Under the pieces are notes generated by a model. That model saw only the letters and a list, made by a program, of their open reading frames with translations, had not been told where the DNA came from and did no database searches. Of a stretch of 8,656 nucleotides of DNA, positions 1 to 6,131 are shown one piece after another. A program made the position numbers and the translations under genes. The stretch comes from Rhodoferax sp. (GTDB lineage Bacteria > Pseudomonadota > Gammaproteobacteria > Burkholderiales > Burkholderiaceae_C). The stretch spans positions 1 through 8,656 of the forward strand of contig JAIFMA010000010.1 in assembly GCA_020048795.1 (NCBI GenBank). Reading direction: 5' to 3'. Position 1 is the first letter of the stretch, and the number at the start of each line of letters is the position of its first letter.

Positions 1-1145
1 CACGCACGGCAACGGTGCAGTGCGGGGTGCGCAACCTGGCCATCAGTGAGGCGGTGGCACCGCTGGGCCTGTATTACGCGCCTGATCCCAGCAGCCAGAT
101 TGCCTGCACCATTGGCGGCAATGTGGCGGAAAACGCGGGTGGTGTGCATTGCCTGAAGTATGGTCTGACGCTGCACAACATCCTTAAGGTCAAGGGTTTC
201 ACCATGGACGGCGAGGCGGTGACATTGGGCTCGGACGCGCTCGATACCCCCGGGCTGGACCTGATGGGTGTGGTGATTGGCTCGGAGGGCATGCTGGCAG
301 TGATCTCGGAAGTCACCGTCAAGTTGACGCCCAAGCCGCTGCTGGCGCGCTGCATCATGGCCAGTTTTGACGACATGCGCAAAGCCGGTGATGCGGTGGC
401 CAGCGTGATTGCTGCGGGCATCATTCCGGCCGGGCTGGAAATGATGGACAAACCCATGACCGCCGCCGTCGAAGACTATGTGCACGCCGGTTATGACCTG
501 AGCGCCGAAGCCATTTTGCTGTGCGAAAGCGATGGCACCCCGGAAGAAGTCGAGGAGGAAATTGGCCGCATGAGCGATGTGCTGCGTTCTTGTGGTGCCA
601 CCGCCATCGCGGTGAGCCGTGACGAGGCCGAGCGGCTGAAATTCTGGAGCGGGCGCAAAAACGCTTTTCCGGCTTCCGGGCGCATCAGCCCGGATTACAT
701 GTGCATGGACAGCACCATTCCACGCAAGCGCCTGGCCGATTTGCTGTTGGCGATTGCCGAGATGGGAAAAAAATACCAGTTGCGCTGTGCCAACGTGTTT
801 CACGCCGGCGACGGCAACTTGCACCCGCTGATTCTGTTTGATGCCAATGATGCCGATCAATTACACCGCTGTGAACTGTTTGGTGCCGAGATCCTTGAGA
901 CCAGCGTGGCCATGGGCGGCACCGTCACCGGTGAGCATGGTGTAGGCATCGAAAAACTCAACAGCATGTGTGTGCAGTTCAGTGCCGAAGAAAACGAGCA
1001 GATGTTTGGTATCAAACGTGCCTTTGACCCGCTGGGCCTGCTGAACCCCGGCAAAGTGATTCCAACGCTGCACCGATGTGCCGAATACGGCAAGATGCTG
1101 GTGCGTGGCGGACAGCTCAAGCATCCCGATTTGCCACGTTTTTAA
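1..1145 (+). CDS. glcD: Glycolate oxidase FAD-binding subunit GlcD (5' end outside the window)
   Basis: This is the C-terminal ~381 residues of the FAD-linked subunit of glycolate oxidase (glyoxylate-forming, normally acting with GlcE and GlcF). The reading frame is open from position 3 without a start, and E. coli GlcD is about 499 residues, so roughly 120 N-terminal residues lie upstream. Visible hallmarks are the FAD-domain stretch DPSSQIACTIGGNVAENAGG near the window start, then the type-4 FAD-oxidase C-terminal domain with FHAGDGNLHPLILFDAN, GGTVTGEHGVGIEKL and the GlcD-specific tail PTLHRCAEYG...LPRF. These match E. coli GlcD as I remember it almost throughout, which separates it from D-lactate dehydrogenases of the same superfamily. 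A GTG at 15 is inside the conserved domain and is not the start. The LrgA-LrgB fusion begins 9 bp after its stop, so co-transcription is likely. glcE and glcF are not in view. Confidence 0.93.
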   Translation, partial: RTATVQCGVRNLAISEAVAPLGLYYAPDPSSQIACTIGGNVAENAGGVHCLKYGLTLHNILKVKGFTMDGEAVTLGSDALDTPGLDLMGVVIGSEGMLAVISEVTVKLTPKPLLARCIMASFDDMRKAGDAVASVIAAGIIPAGLEMMDKPMTAAVEDYVHAGYDLSAEAILLCESDGTPEEVEEEIGRMSDVLRSCGATAIAVSRDEAERLKFWSGRKNAFPASGRISPDYMCMDSTIPRKRLADLLLAIAEMGKKYQLRCANVFHAGDGNLHPLILFDANDADQLHRCELFGAEILETSVAMGGTVTGEHGVGIEKLNSMCVQFSAEENEQMFGIKRAFDPLGLLNPGKVIPTLHRCAEYGKMLVRGGQLKHPDLPRF

Positions 1146-1154
1146 TAGCGTCAT

Positions 1155-2156
1155 ATGCAAGGACTACGAGGGCTGGCGTGGCTTTTGGCCATGCAATCCT
1201 TGGGCGAACTGCTGTCGCGCGGGCTGGCGCTGCCGTTTCCCGGGCCGGTGATCGGTATGCTGCTGTTGTTGCTGGCCTTGCAGCTGCCGCTGGTGCGTGC
1301 GCCGGTGGCGGCCTGTGCCGACTTTTTGTTGTCGCACCTGTCCCTGCTGTTTGTACCGGTGGGGGTGGGCGTGATGACGCATCTGGACCTGCTGGGGCAG
1401 TATGGCGTGCGCATGCTGGTGGTGATTGTGCTGTCCACTTGGGTCGAGCTTTGGGTTTACCTGTCGGCCACCCCCTTGTTTGGTCTCACCGCCACGCTGG
1501 TGGTGTATGTGCTGGCGCAGGCAGCTTATGCCCGGCTCGATCAGGCGGCGTGGGCCAACCCGGTGTTGTGGTCGGTGGTGTTGATTGCCGGTATCCTGAC
1601 CGCCACGGGCGTGGGGTATCCGAGCTATTTCTCCGGGGCCCAATTCATCCACTTTTTGCTCGGCCCCGCGGTGGTGGCGCTGGGCTGGCCCTTGTGGCAG
1701 CGCCGGGTCGAGTTGCGCCAGCGCTGGTGGGTGCTGCTGGTAGCGGCTGTGCTGGGTGGCGCTGCCGCCAGCGGGTCGGCCCTGGCGCTGGGTTGGGTGG
1801 TGGGCTTGCCGCATGACGTGGTGCTGTCGCTGGCACCCAAATCGGTGACGGCCCCGGTGGCCATGGGCATTGCCGACAAGATTGGTGGCATTCCAGCGCT
1901 GGCTGCCGTGTTTGCTGTGGTGACTGGCATGGTGGGTGCACTGAGTGCCAAAGTGCTGTTTGGGCTGCTGGGTGTGGGTGGCGACCGGGCTGGCTGGATC
2001 GCCCATGGCTTTGCATTGGGCACGGCGGCGCACGGCATTGGCGCGGCGCGGGCCTTGCAGGTCAATGCCGATGCCGGTGCCTACGCCGGGCTGGCGCTGG
2101 GACTACAGGTGCTGTTGGCAGCACTGCTGATTCCGCTGCTGTTTCGGCTGGTTTGA
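1155..2156 (+). CDS. LrgA-LrgB (CidA-CidB) fusion membrane protein, putative glycolate/carboxylate transporter
   Basis: A 333-residue, almost wholly hydrophobic inner-membrane protein made of two families that are usually separate genes. Residues ~3-100 are LrgA/CidA-like, with LxGELLSR, the PFPGPVIGM motif (27-35) and LSLLFVPVGVGVM. Residues ~105-330 are LrgB/CidB-like, with ATPLFGLTATL, HFLLGPAVVALGWPL, PKSVTAPVAMGIADKIGGIP (228-247) and GTAAHGIGAARAL (289-301). The combined length is close to LrgA (~115) plus LrgB (~230). LrgAB proteins were named as holin/antiholin-like murein hydrolase modulators, but several are now known as carboxylate transporters: PLGG1, the plant plastid glycolate/glycerate exchanger, is an LrgA-LrgB fusion, and Bacillus PftAB carries pyruvate. 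Position 9 bp behind glcD supports glycolate as substrate here, by inference. ATG 1155 fits the LrgA N-terminus; no good Shine-Dalgarno is visible, so translational coupling to glcD is possible. Confidence 0.88.
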   Translation: MQGLRGLAWLLAMQSLGELLSRGLALPFPGPVIGMLLLLLALQLPLVRAPVAACADFLLSHLSLLFVPVGVGVMTHLDLLGQYGVRMLVVIVLSTWVELWVYLSATPLFGLTATLVVYVLAQAAYARLDQAAWANPVLWSVVLIAGILTATGVGYPSYFSGAQFIHFLLGPAVVALGWPLWQRRVELRQRWWVLLVAAVLGGAAASGSALALGWVVGLPHDVVLSLAPKSVTAPVAMGIADKIGGIPALAAVFAVVTGMVGALSAKVLFGLLGVGGDRAGWIAHGFALGTAAHGIGAARALQVNADAGAYAGLALGLQVLLAALLIPLLFRLV

Positions 2157-2157
2157 G

Positions 2158-2174
2158 GGGGCCGCCATGGCCCC
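2158..2174. terminator. Weak hairpin between convergent lrgAB fusion and ptsI
   Basis: The 21-bp gap between the two convergent stop codons contains GGGGCC (2158-2163), a 5-nt loop and GGCCCC (2169-2174). The stem is GC-rich and would form on either strand. There is no proper T-run on either side (only GCTTTT a few bases on, inside ptsI), so a bidirectional intrinsic terminator is only possible, not shown. Confidence 0.3.
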
Positions 2175-2177
2175 GTG

Positions 2178-3956
2178 TCAGTTGCTTTTGGCAACGCGTT
2201 TGCTGGGCTCGTCGTCGGCCATGACGGCTTCGGCCCAGGCGCGCAGCTTGCTGGTGTCGGCACGCAAAATCTCCTGCTTGACTGACAGGATTTGCGATGG
2301 ATGCATGGAAAAGCTGCGCAGACCCATGCCCAGCAACAGGCGGGTTAGTGCCACGTCACCGGCCATTTCGCCGCAGACACTCACGGGCTTGCCCTGCGCA
2401 TGCCCTTCGGCAATGGTGTTGGCAATCAGCCGCAGCACCGCCGGATGCATCGGGTCATACAGATGCGCGACCGACTCGTCAGCCCGGTCAATGGCCAGCG
2501 TGTACTGGATCAGGTCATTGGTGCCAATCGACAGGAAATCAAAGTATTTCAGAAACACCTTGAGCGTCAGGGCCGCCGCTGGAATTTCGATCATGGCACC
2601 CACCTTGACCGGACCATAGGGCACGCCCCGGTTGTCCAACTGAACCCGGGCATGGTCGATCAGGGCGATGGTCTGGCGTATTTCGCTGGCGTGCACCAGC
2701 ATCGGAATCAGCAAATGCACCTGGCCGTGCGCTGCGGCGCGCAAAATGGCGCGCAACTGGGTCAAAAACATGGCCGGATCGGCCAGGCTCCAGCGAATCG
2801 CCCGCAAGCCCAGCGCCGGGTTCAGATGGGCATCGTTGCGCAGGGTTTCGTCCAGCGGTTTGTCAGCACCAACGTCAACGGTGCGAATGGTCACCGGCAT
2901 GCCCTGCATGCCTTCGACAGCACGCCGATAGGCCTTGTATTGCTCTTCTTCGTTGGGTAGCTTGCCGTGACGACCCATGAACAAAAACTCGCTGCGAAAC
3001 AGGCCCACACCCACGGCACCGGCGTTCATGGCGCTCACCGCGTCATCGGGCATCTCGATATTGGCCAGCAGCTCGATCTTCTGGCCGTCCATGGTGATGG
3101 CAGGCGTGTGCAACAGGCGCGCCAGACGGCCACGCTCGAGTTCACCCTGACGCTGCTTGAAACCATACTCGGCCAGGATGATGGGCGAGGGGTCTACCAC
3201 CACCACGCCGGCATCGCCGTCGATGATGACCCAGTCGTCCTGGCGCATCAACTGGCTGCTCCAGCGGGCCCCCACCACCGCCGGGATGTCGAGGCTGCGC
3301 GCCACAATCGCCGTGTGCGAGGTCTTGCCACCCACATCCGTGACAAACCCGGCAAACACGCTTTGTTTGAACTGAAGCATGTCGGCTGGCGACAGGTCAT
3401 GGGCCACCAGGATCAGCGGGACATCGACCGTGTCATCGAGCAGCAAATCCTGCTGGGATGGCTTGCGGCTGGCGCGCACCTGTGGCTGGATCACCGGCGA
3501 CGACACGCCGCGCATGGCACGCAGGACTTTCTCGGTGATCTGCTCCAGATCAGCCTTGCGTTCGCGCAGGTAGTCGTCCTCCATCTCATCAAACTGGCGG
3601 GCCACCACCTCGAGCTGGCTGGTCAGGGCCCATTCGGCGTTGTAGAGCCGGTCCCTGATCCAGTGTTTGACACCCAGCGCCAGCTCCTCATCGTGCAACA
3701 GCAGCAAATGCACATCAAGGAAGGCGGTCAGCTCATGGGGAGCCTCTTTGGGGCCCATCTGGGCAATGTTGAGCTGTAGTCGGTGGATTTCACTGACCAC
3801 CGCATCGCGACCGTCGCGCACCCGGTTGATTTCAGCCGTGACTTGCGAGGGTTCGATGAAATAGTGTGCAACATCAAGACGGCTTGATGCCACCAGCACG
3901 GCACGCCCAATGGCAATGCCGCGCGCAACCGCCAGACCGTGAATGGAGAAGGTCAT
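2178..3956 (-). CDS. ptsI: PTS Enzyme I (phosphoenolpyruvate-protein phosphotransferase)
   Basis: Enzyme I takes phosphate from PEP onto a histidine and hands it to HPr in the cytoplasm. With ATG 3956 the protein is 592 residues, slightly longer than E. coli EI (575). The N-terminus reads MTFSIHGLAVARGIAIG, as in other betaproteobacterial EI proteins. An N-terminal HPr-binding region (~1-165) is followed by the swivelling phosphohistidine domain with GGKTSHTAIVARSLDIPAV (active His214), and a C-terminal PEP-binding barrel (~265-565) with GVGLFRSEFLFM, GAMIEIPAA, FLSIGTNDLIQYTLA and the catalytic VCGEM (Cys528). A longer in-frame reading starts with TTG at 3980, but that codon and the extra eight residues lie in a 75-bp repeat, so ATG 3956 is preferred. 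No strong Shine-Dalgarno precedes it: the whole upstream spacer is repeat sequence. It is the last gene of the EIIA-ptsH-ptsI set. Confidence 0.95.
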   Translation of the reverse strand: MTFSIHGLAVARGIAIGRAVLVASSRLDVAHYFIEPSQVTAEINRVRDGRDAVVSEIHRLQLNIAQMGPKEAPHELTAFLDVHLLLLHDEELALGVKHWIRDRLYNAEWALTSQLEVVARQFDEMEDDYLRERKADLEQITEKVLRAMRGVSSPVIQPQVRASRKPSQQDLLLDDTVDVPLILVAHDLSPADMLQFKQSVFAGFVTDVGGKTSHTAIVARSLDIPAVVGARWSSQLMRQDDWVIIDGDAGVVVVDPSPIILAEYGFKQRQGELERGRLARLLHTPAITMDGQKIELLANIEMPDDAVSAMNAGAVGVGLFRSEFLFMGRHGKLPNEEEQYKAYRRAVEGMQGMPVTIRTVDVGADKPLDETLRNDAHLNPALGLRAIRWSLADPAMFLTQLRAILRAAAHGQVHLLIPMLVHASEIRQTIALIDHARVQLDNRGVPYGPVKVGAMIEIPAAALTLKVFLKYFDFLSIGTNDLIQYTLAIDRADESVAHLYDPMHPAVLRLIANTIAEGHAQGKPVSVCGEMAGDVALTRLLLGMGLRSFSMHPSQILSVKQEILRADTSKLRAWAEAVMADDEPSKRVAKSN

Positions 3957-3960
3957 AGCC

Positions 3961-4035
3961 GCCGCGCCGGGCCGCCCCAAGCAAGGCTAGCCCCCCTGGG
4001 GGGCAGCGAAGTACACGCAGTGACGAGCGTGGGGG
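3961..4035. repeat. 75-bp tandem direct repeat, copy 1 (ptsI-proximal)
   Basis: These 75 bases are identical, base for base, to 4045-4119; the two copies are separated by 9 bp (4036-4044), giving an 84-bp period. Each copy carries a GC-rich inverted repeat GCCCCCCTGGGGGGC (3990-4004 here), extendable by GCT/AGC with one bulged A, and a second small one, CACGC...GCGTG (4014-4018/4027-4031). Copy 1 ends 5 bp from the ptsI ATG, so it supplies the ptsI leader. It looks like a non-coding interspersed element of the REP/MITE kind; I recall similar GC-rich spacers in Comamonadaceae genomes, but that is from memory. Confidence 0.92.
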
Positions 4036-4044
4036 CCACAGACG

Positions 4045-4119
4045 GCCGCGCCGGGCCGCCCCAAGCAAGGCTAGCCCCCCTGGGGGGCAGCGAAGTACAC
4101 GCAGTGACGAGCGTGGGGG
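4045..4119. repeat. 75-bp tandem direct repeat, copy 2 (ptsH-proximal)
   Basis: This is the second perfect copy of the 75-bp unit at 3961-4035. Its inverted repeat GCCCCCCTGGGGGGC is at 4074-4088. It ends 4 bp before the stop codon of ptsH (4124-4126). Together the two copies and their 9-bp spacer account for 159 of the 167 bp between ptsH and ptsI, genes that usually lie close together. Perfect identity suggests recent duplication or gene conversion. Confidence 0.92.
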
Positions 4120-4123
4120 TCAT

Positions 4124-4393
4124 TTATTCACCTTCTCCAAATTTGTCGTTGATCAGCGCCACGATCGCGTCCATGGCCTCCTGCTCACGTTCACCGTAGG
4201 TTTCGACATCGACCTGAATGCCCATGCCAGCCGCCAGCATCATCACGCCCATGATGCTTTTGGCATTGACCCGACGATCACCCCGGTACATCCAGACTTC
4301 GCACGGAAAACTGCCCGCCAGCTTGGTCAGTTTGGCGGAGGCGCGCGCATGCAGGCCGAGCTTATTGCTGATGGTCGTGGTGGTCTTTATCAT
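4124..4393 (-). CDS. ptsH: HPr phosphocarrier protein
   Basis: HPr is the small cytoplasmic phosphocarrier between Enzyme I and EIIA proteins. The 89-residue product shows both regulatory sites: NKLGLHARAS with the EI-phosphorylated His15, and NAKSIMGVMMLAAG with Ser46, the site used by HPr kinase/phosphorylase (HprK). Ser46 is normally meaningful in organisms carrying HprK, which many betaproteobacteria do; hprK itself is not in the window. ATG 4393 is chosen because MIKTTTTISNKLGLHA is the family N-terminus and GGAA lies 5 bases upstream; a longer open frame to 4468 would only add non-HPr residues that overlap EIIA. The gene overlaps the upstream EIIA gene by 32 nt in another frame and is separated from ptsI by the tandem repeats. 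Confidence 0.95.
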   Translation of the reverse strand: MIKTTTTISNKLGLHARASAKLTKLAGSFPCEVWMYRGDRRVNAKSIMGVMMLAAGMGIQVDVETYGEREQEAMDAIVALINDKFGEGE

Positions 4394-4808
4394 GAATTTT
4401 CCGTTGCTGGTTTTGCGGTGCTGTGACCGCGACTTGCATGACACCCTGCGTTGCGCCCGCCAGGGCACGGGCTACCAGCGCATCGAGTGGTTCGTTGCGG
4501 TAGGTCACGGCACGCATCAGCATCGGCAAATTGACACCGGCAATCAGGCGGGAATTAACCCCATCGACCAGCTTTTGCGCAATGTTGCAAGGTGTGGCAC
4601 CAAACATGTCGGTCAGCACCAGGGTTTGGGGCTGGCTGAGCATGGCCATGGTCATGCGGGCACTCACCAAGCTCTCTTCAGTGGGCATATTGGGCTGCAC
4701 GTCCAGCACCGCCAGCGACGTGGCGGCATCCGGAAATACATGCAACACACATTGGCGCAAGGCGCTGGCCAAGGGTGCGTGGGCGATGATAAAAATACCG
4801 TTGTTCAT
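4362..4808 (-). CDS. PTS EIIA component, mannose family
   Basis: This 148-residue protein is a stand-alone EIIA domain of the mannose/fructose/sorbose PTS family. It starts MNNGIFIIAHAPLA, placing the phosphorylatable histidine at residue 10 as in ManX, and contains VLTDMFGATPCNIA (~64-77), the LTDxFGxxPxN motif of the family. EIIA(Man) receives phosphate from HPr; no EIIB, EIIC or EIID is encoded nearby, so a sugar-transport role is unlikely. The same three-gene set in Ralstonia eutropha is an incomplete PTS tied to regulation, including PHB metabolism. The C-terminal tail (RKIHDKDHHDHQQ) is unusual and rich in His and Asp because it is encoded over the start of ptsH. Upstream lies a 69-bp gap to the MFS gene, likely holding the operon promoter. 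No strong Shine-Dalgarno is evident before ATG 4808. Confidence 0.9.
   Translation of the reverse strand: MNNGIFIIAHAPLASALRQCVLHVFPDAATSLAVLDVQPNMPTEESLVSARMTMAMLSQPQTLVLTDMFGATPCNIAQKLVDGVNSRLIAGVNLPMLMRAVTYRNEPLDALVARALAGATQGVMQVAVTAPQNQQRKIHDKDHHDHQQ
4397..4402 (-). promoter_or_regulatory. Ribosome binding site of ptsH
   Basis: On the minus strand GGAAAA stands 3 to 8 bases before ATG 4393. It lies inside the EIIA coding region and supports the short 89-residue HPr start over the longer open frame beginning at 4468. Confidence 0.55.
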
Positions 4809-4858
4809 GTTTATTGAGACGACACCATGAATCAGGCGTGGCGGGTAAGGCTGTTTTC

Positions 4859-4868
4859 GGGATATCCC
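4859..4868. promoter_or_regulatory. Perfect 10-bp palindrome upstream of the PTS genes
   Basis: GGGATATCCC in the 69-bp gap between the MFS stop and the EIIA start, about 50 bp before the EIIA ATG. Its place between two same-strand transcription units makes an operator possible. A 10-bp palindrome can occur by chance, and I could not pick out convincing -35/-10 boxes around it. Confidence 0.22.
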
Positions 4869-4877
4869 TAGCGTCGA

Positions 4878-6116
4878 TTATGACTTTTTTGCAGTCAAAA
4901 AATAGACATAAGACAACACCGTCGACAGCAAAAAAATACCCATGGCAGACTGAAAAGCCTCGGTTTCGGGCCACCCCAGTGCTTTGAAGCCATCCAGCAT
5001 CAGGCCCATACCCCACTGCACCACAAAAACGCCCGAAAAAATCACCAGGTTATAGGCCGACAAGGCCCGCCCAGCCAAGGTAGATGGAAAGGCCAGGGCC
5101 ACCGCAGGTTGCGCCAGGGAGATACAGCTACAGGCCATGCAATACAAGGCCCAAGCGGCTCCTGCCCAATACCCGCTTGCGCTACCAGCTATAGTAATTA
5201 TAGCTAGACAAGCAAAGCTCAAAGGCATGCCATAGGTGATCATCTGGGCGGCGTTATAGCCACGCCGGATCAGCCACGGATTGACCAGGCCCCAGCCCAA
5301 AAAGGTCAGCAACATCACCATGTTGAGCCAGAACATGCCATTGGCGGCCTCCAGTGCAGTCCATCCGTCGACCCGAATCAGCCACGGTGTGACCCACAGG
5401 GTCTGCATGGCCACCAACCCGCCATAAATGAAAAACCCCATCGGAGCCATTTTTTGAAAATACGGGTGGTGCCAAACTTCGCCGTAGCTGGCTTGAATGT
5501 TTGGTGTTGGTGTCTTTCCGGTGGGAACGGGTGTCGCCGTCGACCAGCAGGGAACTTGCCAGGCAATCAGCCCCATCGCCAGTACCACCAGCGCAGCCAG
5601 GCCCCAAAACAGCACACGCCAGCTGGTGAGCGACATCAGCCACTGAACCGGCAGGGTGGAGGCCACCATGCCGAACGACCCGGTCATCAGCATCCAGGAA
5701 TTGGCCCGCATCTGGGAGGCAGCGGCAAACCAGCGTCGGTAGCCAGTCAGGGGGGCCATCAGGCAGGCACTGACGCCAATGCCGCTCAGGACGCGGGCCA
5801 GCAACAGGCCGTTAAAACTGCTCGCTACGGCAAAGGCTGCGCATCCGGCAACGGCGACCGTCAACAGGCTTAGAACCACCGTCCTGGGCCCGTAGCGGTC
5901 AAGCCAGCTACCCAGCGGCAGCTGCGTGGCGGCAAAGCCCAGAAAGTATCCGCCGGCCAGCAAACCCAAATCGCTGGCACTCAGGGCAAACTCCTGGGTC
6001 AGCGCGGGCGACAGGGTGGCAGTGATCGCACGGATCAGGGCCGACAAGAAATACGCGGTGGCAAATGCCACAAACACCAAAACGGCAGTGCGTCTTGGCA
6101 TGGTGCTCATGCACAT
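4878..6116 (-). CDS. MFS transporter, 12-TM, substrate unknown
   Basis: A 412-residue member of the major facilitator superfamily in the inner membrane. About twelve hydrophobic helices are visible, in two halves around a polar central loop (~190-220, rich in Thr and Pro). The cytoplasmic loop after helix 2 carries motif A as GSWLDRYGPRTV (69-80), and helix 4 begins LLLARVLSGIGVSACLMAPL. Substrate cannot be told from sequence. Starts at 6116, 6110 and 6101 (all ATG) are possible; none has a clear Shine-Dalgarno, and the most upstream is listed. The stop of the DUF4197 gene is 15 bp upstream, so the two are probably co-transcribed. Oddly, residues ~304-314 in a late helix are encoded by a palindromic, AT-rich segment with codons (CTA, ATA, ATT, ACT, ATA) unlike the rest of the gene; it keeps frame and hydrophobicity. 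Confidence 0.85.
   Translation of the reverse strand: MCMSTMPRRTAVLVFVAFATAYFLSALIRAITATLSPALTQEFALSASDLGLLAGGYFLGFAATQLPLGSWLDRYGPRTVVLSLLTVAVAGCAAFAVASSFNGLLLARVLSGIGVSACLMAPLTGYRRWFAAASQMRANSWMLMTGSFGMVASTLPVQWLMSLTSWRVLFWGLAALVVLAMGLIAWQVPCWSTATPVPTGKTPTPNIQASYGEVWHHPYFQKMAPMGFFIYGGLVAMQTLWVTPWLIRVDGWTALEAANGMFWLNMVMLLTFLGWGLVNPWLIRRGYNAAQMITYGMPLSFACLAIITIAGSASGYWAGAAWALYCMACSCISLAQPAVALAFPSTLAGRALSAYNLVIFSGVFVVQWGMGLMLDGFKALGWPETEAFQSAMGIFLLSTVLSYVYFLTAKKS
5187..5205. repeat. AT-rich palindromic element inside the MFS coding sequence
   Basis: AGCTATA (5187-5193), loop GTAAT, TATAGCT (5199-5205): a perfect 7-bp inverted repeat, followed outward on the plus-strand left side by GC-rich CTTGCGCTACC (5176-5186). 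The combination of a TAGCTAT-type palindrome flanked by GCGCAAGC resembles a short interspersed repeat I recall as frequent in Comamonadaceae; homology may reach to about 5157. It sits in frame in the MFS gene and codes for LAIITIAGSAS in a membrane helix. The palindrome is seen directly; membership of a repeat family is from memory. Confidence 0.6.
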
Positions 6117-6131
6117 CGCAGGCGAGGGCGC

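Noticed and set aside
1076..1816. Plus-strand open frame of 246 codons overlapping glcD and the fusion gene
   Set aside because: Ala/Gly-rich out-of-frame shadow of the LrgA-LrgB gene with no recognisable motif.
1164..2033. Long minus-strand open frame of 289 codons opposite the LrgA-LrgB gene
   Set aside because: Gln/His/Arg-rich low-complexity translation typical of the antisense of a GC-rich hydrophobic gene; no domain, and the plus strand has clear family motifs.
1155..2156. Holin/antiholin (cell lysis) module
   Set aside because: Homology to LrgAB alone does not show lysis control; fused form and glcD linkage favour transport.
2967..3779. Plus-strand open frame of 270 codons opposite ptsI
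   Set aside because: Antisense shadow of a strongly supported ptsI; no family resemblance.
3957..3980. Longer ptsI start at TTG 3980
   Set aside because: The extra eight residues come from the 75-bp repeat, and the EI family N-terminus begins at ATG 3956.
3961..4119. Two-unit CRISPR array
   Set aside because: The 75-bp units with a 9-bp spacer do not fit CRISPR repeat or spacer lengths, and there are no cas genes.
4394..4468. N-terminal extension of HPr to 4468
   Set aside because: The extra 25 residues are not HPr-like and overlap EIIA; ATG 4393 gives the normal 89-residue HPr with a GGAA upstream.
4881..4897. TGACT...AGTCA hairpin at the end of the MFS gene as a terminator
   Set aside because: Only a 5-bp AT-containing stem inside the coding end; it does not reach terminator quality.
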